Source: Syncephalis fuscata | Taxonomy: Eukaryota > Zoopagomycota > Zoopagomycetes > Zoopagales > Piptocephalidaceae | NCBI GenBank assembly: GCA_025786725.1 | Contig: JAHLTZ010000052.1 | Span: forward strand, 46,035-110,034 | Direction: 5' to 3' | Length of the DNA stretch: 64,000 nucleotides | Part shown: positions 51,276 to 60,959 of the stretch, in pieces | How positions within the stretch are numbered: position 1 is the stretch's first letter | Layout of the letters: each line of letters begins with the position of its first letter | The notes under the pieces: generated by a model | What the model was told of the DNA's origin: nothing | Databases searched by the model: none | Seen by the model: only the letters and a program-made list of their open reading frames with translations | Position numbers and translations under genes: made by a program

Positions 51276-51479
51276 AAAATGTAAGGGTATCCCTTGCTAT
51301 TTTGTTAATAAATATAGACTAAAAGTTAACTAAAGTTAAGTAATTAGTTAAGTAATTAACAAGTTAACTAATGTTAAACGGTTATCATTACATTAGTTAA
51401 TTATTAACTACATTAACTATTACTTAACTTTTAGTTAACTTTTAGTCTATATTTATTAACAAAATAGCAAGGATACCCT
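51276..51479. repeat. Inter-unit linker 3, palindromic
   Basis: Same motif set as the other linkers; symmetry centre near 51395. Confidence 0.7.
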
Positions 51480-52420
51480 TACATTTTAGTCAAATATTAC
51501 TTAACTTTTTACTTAACTTTAGTTAACTTTTAATTAACTTTTTTAGCCGTATATTTGGTCGATTTTTGTTGGATTTTTGTTGGATTTTTTGGGAAAAACG
51601 GCCCAACTCCCCGTATTTTTAATTCCACGGATACTTGTCCTAAAAATACACGGTGCCACTTGTTCGAACCGCAAGAAGCAGGCGCGTCGATCCTGATATG
51701 CTAAAAATCGCCAAAAATCGTGGGAATGCGTGAAAAATACGCGGAGTTGGACCTCCATACAAAAAACGGCACTTTTTGCATGTTTTGATTTTTAATTCAT
51801 TGGATAAATTTTTGGCGATTTTTTGAATATATAGATCGACGCACCATATTATTGCGGTCGAACGAGTGGTCCTGTGTATTTTTAGAGCAATTATCCGTAG
51901 AGTTAAAAATACGGGAGTTTGATGACTAGTTATAGTGGATATTTAGAATCGTAAATATCCCCTATAACAGCAACTAGAACTCCCGTATTTTTAACTCTAC
52001 GGATAATTGCTCTAAAAATACACAGGACCACTCGTTCGACCGCAATGATATGGTGCGTCGATCTATATATTCAAAAAATCGCCAAAAATTTATCCAATGA
52101 ATTAAAAATCAAAACATGCAAAAAGTGCCGTTTTTTGTATGGAGGTCCAACTCCGCGTATTTTTCACGCATTCCCACGATTTTTGGCGATTTTTAGCATA
52201 TCAGGATCGACGCGCCTGCTTCTTGCGGTTCGAACAAGTGGCACCGTGTATTTTTAGGACAAGTATCCGTGGAATTAAAAATACGGGGAGTTGGGCCGTT
52301 TTTCCCAAAAAATCCGACAAAAATCCAACAAAAATCGACCAAATATACGGCTAAAAAAGTTAATTAAAAGTTAACTAAAGTTAAGTAAAAAGTTAAGTAA
52401 TATTAACTAGAAATGTAAGG
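51480..52420. repeat. Palindrome unit 4 (centre 51920-51977, + orientation)
   Basis: Arms as in the other units. The centre is shorter (about 58 bp) and matches the unit 1 orientation (TGATGACTAGTTATAGTGG...CAGCAACTAG) with several small deletions. Confidence 0.9.
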
Positions 52421-52699
52421 GTATCCTTGCATTTTGTTAATAAAATATAGACTAAAAGTTATAAGTTAATTAGTTAAGTAATTACAATTAACTAAGTTGT
52501 TAAACGTTATCATTACCATTAGTTAATTAACTAACTAATTATTAACTAATTAATTATGCTATGCTTAATAATTAGTTTATTGGTTATTTATTAATGATTA
52601 CTACTGATTATTTGTTTATATTGATTAAATAGCACTAATATTATGGTTGGCGTATTAGTGCCATTAGTAACATATGATTGTGCATTGCAGCATTGGCGC
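52421..52699. repeat. TTAATTAACT-rich flank (right)
   Basis: The short counterpart of the left flank, with AGTTAATTAGTTAAGTAATT- and CCATTAGTTAATTAACTAAC-like sequence, then AT-rich sequence leading into the outer right arm. It is much shorter than the left flank, so the structure is not symmetrical here. Confidence 0.7.
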
Positions 52700-53236
52700 T
52701 AGATAATGCATAAACCATTAGCAGTATATATGCTGGACATATCCAATTATAGTGGCGCTAGCTATCGTATGATCATAGCAACTGTGTCAACTATTAGCAT
52801 TGTGTGTACACTTGCATATTCATCAGTAATTGTATATTGGTGTATACCATACCTAAAATTTAGGATATATAAACTACGCAATTGTATAGTATTATGTAGA
52901 AGTATAACTGCTATGGTTGGACTAGAGTATAACAGGGAAGACAAATGAGTGTTTGATAAAAGATGTTTTTTATTTGATATGATAATTATTGCTGCATTTA
53001 TAGCAATGTTGGATATAGAGAAGAGAAGAAAGTAAACCGATTATTAAGTATTTGTAAATTTGTGATAAAATGTTGTAGAGTATCTGTTGATGTCATAAAC
53101 ATAACAAATGTTAGCAAATCTGTTTAACATGTGTAATAGTTAGAATTAGGTAATATTACCGTGTAAATTTGAAATTATAATGATTTTTAAATATAGTAAT
53201 CATCATATAGTGAGTTGTATAGATCTATAAATAAAT
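52700..53236. repeat. Outer right arm of the 6.4-kb nested palindrome
   Basis: Inverted copy of 46.80-47.30 kb. On the plus strand an 80-codon frame includes MIIATVSTISIVCTLAY, VIVYWCIPYLKFRIYKLR and NCIVL, closely similar to the left-arm peptide. The frame survives in both arms, but it may only reflect recent duplication. Confidence 0.8.
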
Positions 53237-53539
53237 TTTCAATAAGATAGCAGAATATTGATGTATATACAATACTTGTATCTGTAGCTATATCCGTTAG
53301 TATTAAAGCATCAATTGTAATTACCCCCAAGTGCTATGATATGGATTAGAAACTGATTGTCTATCAATAGATCATTGACGCTTTATATGATTTTAGATAG
53401 TTTAACGCTTCATTATATGAGTTGACCAGTATTATAGCAAAACAGCAAATATGTTGTAGTATTTCAAGTGGATAAACACATTTATAATTGATTGATAATG
53501 TATTATTGACATTAAATGCCTATAATACTATTATTGATA

Positions 53540-54440
53540 CACTTATAGTTTGTCGTTATGCTTGAGCGACTATAAAACACTTTATTATTATTTACAATAA
53601 ACAATATGCATTACATGTATGGCTAGTATTGATCTTATAGCCATGACCTTGATGAAGGTGTACGAATAGCAATGCCGAAATTATAGTGCATGCAGCTCAA
53701 TGGAAGAATTAAGTGAAATATATTACTAATGAAGCTACAAACAAACAAACAATAGTTCTTAATAAAGTGTTAATACTTATAATAAAATAGTGTACAAGCG
53801 AATAAGTATATAATAGGAAAGACATAAATAACAGTCGCAAAATCACTGAGCATATATACTTAAATAGATGAGCGATATTAGTTGAAATTTTATTAATAAT
53901 AGTGCTAGAAAACAAAAATAAATATACTTTTGGATAGAGGAAGGCTAGGCAATTATAGCATGATATATAAAATGATAAATGTACGGTAAGAAAGTTATAA
54001 AACAACGTTGATGTTATAGTGTGCATAGTGGAATGAGCGGAATGAGTAAAGTATATTGCCGCATATAATAAATAGAATGTGTTTAGTATATCATAGAATG
54101 ATATATGGTAGTGTAGAATAGAGTGGGAATGATATAGGCGAATAGAGGATATATGTGTACTGAATATATGCATCTGATAATAATCTACAATGATGATATT
54201 TGATAACTGATGTCATTCACCACCCATTATCATGTTCAGTAGACTGGATGTTATTAAATATTAGTCATTTAACCACCAAATAACAATAAGTAATGATGTG
54301 ATGATTAAATAAAATTCACCACTTGTTTCCGTGTTCAATAGAACAAAATGTAGTCAACTACGCGAACGTTATTAAAAAAAGTCATTTGACCACCAAATCA
54401 CATTGCATGTAATGATATAATAATTAAACAAATATAATAA
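53540..54440 (-). repeat. Dispersed fold-back family, copy E (minus arm)
   Basis: Inverse of 54.82-55.33 kb over about 500 bp with high identity (for example AAACAACGTTGATGTTATAG against CTATAACATCAACGTTGTTT). It is directly repeated with copy D. The outer part carries two tandem end-motifs (CATTTAACCACC and CATTTGACCACC), each with an ACTACGCGAACG- or GTAGACTGGATG-like block. The 154-codon ORF at 54173-53709 lies inside and is His/Ile/Tyr/Ser-rich with no domain. Confidence 0.8.
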
Positions 54441-54819
54441 TAAATGACATGATACACGTTGGTTCAATGAGCAGATGTTATAACAAGGTTATAATTAAAA
54501 ACCAGTAGACTATTGAAAATAGATAATCAGATAAATATACAGTGATATAGAAAACTGTTAAATGGAAAAGAATATAACATGTTGATAACATACAACCAGC
54601 TAGATCATCATATGATTATATAGCTATATGAGTAATTATATGGTATATTGTCAACCAGCTATTTTAACTATTGGACAGGTTAATATACAGCTATATGACC
54701 AACTATAAATATATATATATACAAATAAATAAACAAACAGCTATAAGACTGTATATACCGCACTATAACTAATTTTATTTACTAATAGTTGTTTATTGTT
54801 TAGTGTGATTTGGGGCCCA

Positions 54820-55400
54820 AATGATTAGTTTTAATAACATTCGCGTAGTTGAACTACATTTTGTTCTATTGAACACGGAAACAAGTGGTGAGTTTTATTT
54901 AATCATCACATCATTACATTTATTGTTATTTGGTGGTTAAATGACTAATATTTAATAACATCCAGTCTACTGAACATGATAATGGGTGGTGAATGACATC
55001 AGTTATCAAATACTCATCATTGTAGATTTATTATCCAGATGCATATATTCAGTACACATATATCCTCTATTCGCCTATATCATTCCCACTCTATTCTACA
55101 CTACCATATATCATTCTATGATATACTAAACACATTCTATTTATATATGCGGCAATATACTTTACTCATTCCGCTCATTCCACTATGCACACTATAACAT
55201 CAACGTTGTTTTATAAACTTTCTTACCGTACATTTAGCATTTTATATATCATGCTATAATCGCCTAGCCTTCCTCTATCCAAAAGTATATTTATTTTTGT
55301 TCTAGCACTATTATTAATAAAATTGACCTATTTTGCTCATGCACATACATATATGTTTAGTAACTTTAACAAGGCTAATCGTCGCTCAACATTGGATATT
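54820..55400 (+). repeat. Dispersed fold-back family, copy F (plus arm, pairs with E)
   Basis: Best reference copy of the family. Tandem end-motifs lie at about 54832 and 54949 (GGTGGTTAAATGAC); then come CATTCGCGTAGTTGAACTAC, CTATTGAACACGG, TAGATTTATTATCCAGATGC, TATATCCTCTATTCGCC, TATATCATTCCCACTC and CTCATTCCGCTCATTCCACT. Together with E it forms an inverted repeat around a ~380-bp AT-rich centre. The ORFs at 55323-55911 downstream are hydrophobic, low-complexity and probably not genes. Confidence 0.8.
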
Positions 55401-56339
55401 TATTATATTGTATATCGCTCCGTTATAATAGCGTCAAAGCTATCCAAAACCGCTGTTTATTTGTCGCTAGCTGTTTTGGCTGTAAAGATCAGCTTATTCT
55501 GTTTATTTTATTCATATATACATCACTATAATGTCAGCACTATTACTCATACCCTTTTCATTATACATTGTTTTGTTTCATATCTTGTTATTCTCGCTTG
55601 GCTATGCACTATTCAAAATCATTTCCCGCTTATTTCTGGTGCTATTATTTACAAGCTGTGACTTATTGCGTTCAGCCCACTCATTGAGCTATATACACTA
55701 TAATCTCAATAACGCTATCCATAGTCTCCTCTGTATATTTGTCCTACTACATATCGTTGTATATTATAAAAGCTGTATATTTGTTACTCGCTGCATTTTA
55801 TATAGTTCAATACAGCTGGTTCATTTCACTGCTATACACATTATAGCTTTATCGCTATCATTCATATATCATCATCCCCCTATTCATTCTACTATATATT
55901 GTAGATTTTAATTCGAGTCATTTAGGTCTGTACATACTGTATGTTTATTCTCTATAGCAAATATATCAATAAATAAATCATATAACTACAGCATATTTTA
56001 ATGTCCAGTAAAATCATTATACGACATTGGAACTAGAATATTGCACTGTTGTTAAACGAGCCTCAAAAAAGTCGTACAAATGTGAAATTCCTAATTGAGG
56101 CAACAGAGCTGCAATTTTCACTTTACAAATGGCTACAAATTTTATTCATTGTCACTAGAAAGCTTTTATCTTTGATTGAATCCTAATTGTGTGCATCAAC
56201 CTTTATTGCATTAGTAGAGTGAGTACGTGTGCAATCACTCATCGTCTTGCTACTCTATCGCAACTCGAGTAAGCGTGTGTATACTCGTATGACCATCCAT
56301 ACAACAACGCCGATACTATAGCAATATAAGGGCAACAGT
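55401..56339. other. Non-coding region upstream of the SUMO ligase gene
   Basis: The first ~500 bp continue into Ile/Leu/His-rich ORF-like sequence that resembles the body of the repeat family. From about 56.2 kb the composition becomes less AT-rich (CAACTCGAGTAAGCGTGTG), consistent with a promoter or 5' UTR. Confidence 0.45.
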
Positions 56340-59300
56340 ATGGATAACCGACAAGTAAGTGATGACTCAGGAGGACAATCGCCGCATAGACACTCCCAGT
56401 ACTGACCACGTCCACTGCTAGAGATTGTCTCGTCTATTACTTCGGCGGCTAAAAGAACGAACGCGCGAGCTGAACGACCAACTAGGCAGCCGTGTACTTA
56501 TAACAGGCACCAAAGGTCTACTTATAGATCGCCTACTAACCTATATAATTTCGCTTGAAGAATCTGGATCGCATGAACAGCTACAAAAAACTTGGTCCAT
56601 ACTGGAGCGGTAAGTTGCAAATAACGATGACAACCATCACAGACCCACAACAGTTAGACTATGTCTTGTTAACGATGAATGGTACTGTACAGCGAAGAAG
56701 AAGGACACCAAAGCTGGTCGTCTATGTCAGCGGCTGTTAATGCGCACACAGCCAATTCGCTGTCCACTACATCCAACACCTCTTGCTCGCCGATCCACTA
56801 CGAGCTACTAAATCGGCTAGGCGATGATGCTCATTCGTCGCCATCCTTGCTATCTAGCCAAGGCTATCGACACACAGTTGACTTATCCCGGTATGCAGAT
56901 TCAAACTATATGATGTTCAAACAGCTTGATCTAACAAACAGTCTTATTACACCAATGAATACCAATAGTAGTAGTAGCGCGAATAATGGTACATCACATT
57001 TATCTCTTTCATTTCGTTCCTGTCCGTTCTACACTGATCCTCAGCCACTATCAGATATAGTGTACGCGGAAGGTAAGTAAATAGATATAGCGTATTTATG
57101 TGTCACTAATTGTATCTGTCAGTATCAAATGTTAAAATGACCAGTGTGGCACGATTTTCACTTAATTCGAAGAATATTGAAACATTAACTGGTAGTTCGT
57201 AAGTTGGCATTTACTTATTTGGTGATTATAAAGTTAATAATGGATTTACTAAATAGATATGTACCAAGTCGTAAAACACCAAAATTCTCCTCTCATCGTG
57301 TTATGGTCTACTGCGTTGATGCGGACCAGTGGCGCACCATGCCACATGAGCCACTTTCGTTGGAATTTCCACCTGTAGTTGAATTATCTATTAACCATAC
57401 GGTTATTCGTAAAGTAAGTGTTATAATATGCTATAAACGCTACTAATTATAATACTGTCATTTATAGAATCTAAGAGGCATTAAAAATCGTCCAGGTACT
57501 GTCCATCCGTGGACATTACACCGCACTGCTGTTTGAAGCCAGGTGCTGTTAATCAATTGGACATTTCATATATTAATACACCCAAGGTAACTTACCACTA
57601 TAAGCTAAATAGATATCATATTAATATCAATTAGAAATATGTATTTGTCGTATGCTTGTCAAAAGTAACACAAACATCGGAATTGGTTGATAAGTTAAAA
57701 GGACGGAAACCACTTGAGAAATCCAATGTACAGCAGTTATGTAAGTAACATGTAATTACAACATATCAATTAATGTAATAATTTTATAATATTAATATCA
57801 ATAGTAAATCGAATCGCCAGTGATACCGAAATTACCACCACCTTATCCAATGTTTCTTTAAAATGCCCTGTAAGTTAGCAATAATTGTATTGATTAGTAT
57901 GAACATTTATTGACTATTATCTATAGTTGACCCATATGAGAATACAACTACCATGTCGATCACGAAAATGTCAGCATATTCAATGTTTTGATGCCACATC
58001 ATTTCTTGAATTGAATGCACAGACACCAACTTGGCAATGTCCCATCTGCAATCGATTACTACAGTCATGGAGGAATTGGTATGGGATACGTAAGTGTTAT
58101 TACTAATCATTTATATAATTTATTTACATTCTTTGACTAGCTATTTTAAAGAAATATTAGATAGCACAACCACATCAGTGGACAGTATTGTAATGGATGA
58201 TCAAGGGGAATGGTCAATACGGCCTAATTCAACAGGTGCACGGACATCACCTAAAACGCCCTCTACTCGTCAAGACACCGTTGGAGGAGAAAAAAGAAAG
58301 CGGCTGCTATTTGATATTGAAGATAATTCACTGCCATCTTCACCGACTTCACCTCGTTCTCCGTCATCTTCAATAGCGGGCAATAGTAATGGCGATACTA
58401 GTAACACATCTAATACGGCACAGATCATTGATTTGACGTTAAGTAGTAGCGAGGATGAACTTGAAGATGAATCAGAAAAGGAAATACCAGTATTGAATAA
58501 AAAGTCTAAAGCGACCAACGAGTCTATTTCTATAAAGACGGAATCACAGCTAGATTCAACGGCCACCACTCACGAAAATGGCCACGATAATAACAATAAT
58601 ACTGATGAAAATGAGACTGGCAACCATAGCAGACCTAGTGACTGGATCCGACGGTATCTTGGTGGCTATGTCTCTACGCCATCCAGTTCCTCTACTGCAC
58701 CCACTTCATTGCCAACAACTGTATCAGTAACGGCTGAGGTAGTAGAACCAACTACATCGGCACCAGCACCGGTAGGGACAACAACAACATCTGAACTGTT
58801 ACGTAAATTGAATAATCTTAATGAACGTATTCAACATGCTCGAATACCTGTATCTTCAGTGTCTACAGCGGATGATGTTGCAACAAATGGTATTACAAAT
58901 AATACGGGTGCAACAACACCATCTATTTCACCTACATCGGATACGGGACAGACACAATGGTATTCACCAAATGCATCTCCTTCTTCTAATGCTAATACTA
59001 ATGCTACTACTACTAATACTGCTGAAATGATACCACTTAATACAACTATTCGGCCCACATCACACGGTACAATTACGACAACACTATTGTCATCCACACT
59101 ACCAGTAAATAGAAATGTATTAGATGATCGAGTGACACCGCCCACTAATAGCAGTAATGGCCATCACAGAAATACACCAACTCAGTGGTACACGCCATCA
59201 AGTGATCTGGCACAACGACAACCACAACGCCGTCTATATAACAATACTGACAATGATGGTGGTGCAGTCTACAGGGATAGACTAGAACCGTCCCATCTAT

Positions 59301-59608
59301 CTCTCTATTCAACCCATCCTCGACATCTTTCCTATGATGAATGGTATCGCTGTACATTGCCAACACCTTCATCACCAATAGATAGTCAATTGATAAGTCA
59401 AGGATCTGATATGCTTGCTTATTATTCATCTTATAATAATATAGCAGCATCCAATTCTCATAATACTGATTCATATCCACATCAGTATCAGCGGCCACCA
59501 TTACCACCACAAACAACACAGTCGCAGTCACAACGGTATCAGCAGCAGCAGTATCAGCAGCAGCAACAACCATATCATTCGCAGTATCAGCAACATCACC
59601 GTCAATAG
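56340..59608 (+). CDS. PIAS/Siz-type SUMO E3 ligase (SAP-PINIT-SP-RING), multi-exon
   Basis: E3 ligase that directs SUMO from Ubc9 to nuclear substrates. Exon 1 (56340-56354) is MDNRQ. Exon 2 (about 56423-56609) is a SAP motif: LLLRRLKERTRELNDQL, then TGTKGLLIDRLLTYI. The next exons hold a PINIT domain: SLSFRSCPFYTDPQPLSDIV, NHTVIRKNLRGIKNRPGTVH, and after a break KPGAVNQLDISYINTPK. The SP-RING follows with LTHMRIQLPCRSRKCQHIQC (Cys, Cys, His ligands), FDATSFLELNAQTPTWQCPI and CNRLL, then YFKEILDS. The last exon (to 59608) is a long Ser/Thr/Asn/Pro-rich tail. It includes IIDLTLSSSEDELEDE, a strong SUMO-interacting motif followed by acidic residues, and ends in poly-Gln. Two one-base slips (about 57508-57511 and 58064) interrupt the PINIT end and the SP-RING end; each is explained by one missing G in a GG run. 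Converges on the WBP2-like gene. Confidence 0.92.
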
Positions 59609-59723
59609 TAACGGCATCAATACGATGGACCGTCAACCTACTATAATATTCGATGTTTTTTTGTAATAATAATAATAAATAGTAGTGTAACATTTATTCT
59701 GAAATACTAGATTAGCTAGCTAC

Positions 59724-60782
59724 TTAAGACGAGGGTGGCATGGGATGTTGGATGGCTGTATCGTAATCAGGTGGTGCTTCCTGAGGAACAGTATGAGATG
59801 GAGGCGGTCCAGCCACCGATAAAGGTGTAGAAGAGGCTATGTGTTCTGTAGCTATAGCCGATGAATTTCCTATATTATAAACAGTATATTATATTAGGTA
59901 ATTAATAAAGTAATATAGCGCACTGTATGTAGAGTTACCTGTCATGCTATTACGATTACCATTGATGCCTGGTATTGGATGATTTGTAGGAGCAGCAGTT
60001 GAAGTGGAGGCATTTGCTGCTATTCCTTCAGCCCGTGGTGTATAGGCAGGTAACTGCTCAAGTGTATCTGGTAATTCACCAAGCTCTAACGCATCATTAA
60101 TATCAATAAATAATACGTATTATTCATTATTACCTTGAATACGTTCACGTAATTGTCTATAAATAGTGGAGAATTCAAATGCGCCTAATTATCAATGCAG
60201 TTATAGCTGTATGAATTATTACTATACTCATTATGACCTACCTCCTTCTTTAAAGTATAATTTAACCTGCATCGCTGCCGGCAATCCACCTTGATACACC
60301 TAACAGTATTATTACAAATAATTAAATATAGCCTATTTGCACTGTTGTAATACTTACTGGCTCACTGTACATGAATAGTAATTGGCGTTAAACCAAGGCT
60401 GATTTAACTTGCCTTCATGTATATTTAGCAAAGGCATCGATAATGACTGAAATCCAACTAGACTTGGCTGTGCCAAGTAAACAATCCGCTGATTCGATAA
60501 ATAGACATGACCAGAAGCTGCATTATAGCAACCGCTATATATAACAATACAAATTAGCAAGTTTAACTATTTGTGTGTTAGAGTAGACCAGTACTTGCCT
60601 ACTACCAGGAAAACCACTAATACAGCGACGATAAGTATATAGAGTTACTTGACAAGCTACAGCACTTACTTTCCATAGACTGATTCCAAACAAACGCCTG
60701 TTTTCTCAAGAAATACCTTTTCATTAGGTAAAAGTATAATGGCAGTGCCATCGGCACTTAATGCAGCTTGGTTAATCGACAT
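59724..60782 (-). CDS. WBP2-like GRAM-domain protein with PPxY motif, multi-exon
   Basis: Small adaptor with a GRAM/PH-like N-terminal domain and a proline-containing tail. Start MSINQAALSADGTAIILLPN at 60782. Later exons carry ASGHVYLSNQRIVYLAQPSL, FQSLSMPLLNIHEGKLNQPW and FNANYYSCTV, which matches the WBP2 pattern GTVYLTxYRVIF...SFxMPFxxMxxxxIxQPxFGANYI. Then come GLPAAMQVKLYFKEGGAFEF and an Ala/Pro/Thr-rich tail. The tail ends EAPPDYDTAIQHPMPPSS with a PPDY motif, a ligand for WW domains of Rsp5/Nedd4-type ubiquitin ligases. Exons are separated by short introns. Five or so exons, stop at 59724-59726. Function in fungi is not well defined; a role as Rsp5 adaptor or transcription co-factor is inference from the family. 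Confidence 0.82.
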
Positions 60783-60959
60783 TGTACGCAAGAAAGATAA
60801 AGAAAGGTGTACCAAGAACAGTATACTGTTGTGATAATGGTGGTGGTGGTGATATGTTTAAAACAAAAAAAGTGTCAATAAGAAGCAATAGACTGCAACG
60901 GTCACATGTGTAAAACATTCTATTTATTGTTAATATATCAGCACACAAATCCGCGACTT

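Noticed and set aside
48780-52260. GGTTCGAAC blocks in the palindrome arms as tRNA-like B boxes
   Set aside because: They match only part of the B-box consensus, lack the last C, have no A box at the right spacing, and no cloverleaf can be formed.
48066-52420. CRISPR-like array
   Set aside because: Units are ~1.1-kb inverted repeats with the same centre each time, not short direct repeats with different spacers, and the genome is eukaryotic.
53709-54173. 154-codon minus-strand ORF
   Set aside because: Its sequence is His/Ile/Tyr/Ser-rich from an AT-rich repeat; it lies inside fold-back copy E, similar runs recur in copies A, D and F, and no domain is visible.
55323-55911. Two overlapping plus-strand ORFs of 112 and 126 codons
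   Set aside because: Hydrophobic low-complexity frames in the repeat body; the two overlap in different frames, with no start context or domain.
59145-59693. 182-codon minus-strand ORF under the PIAS tail
   Set aside because: Antisense of the Gln/Thr-rich tail, with Asp/Val/Ala repeats that come from the CAG/CAA tract.
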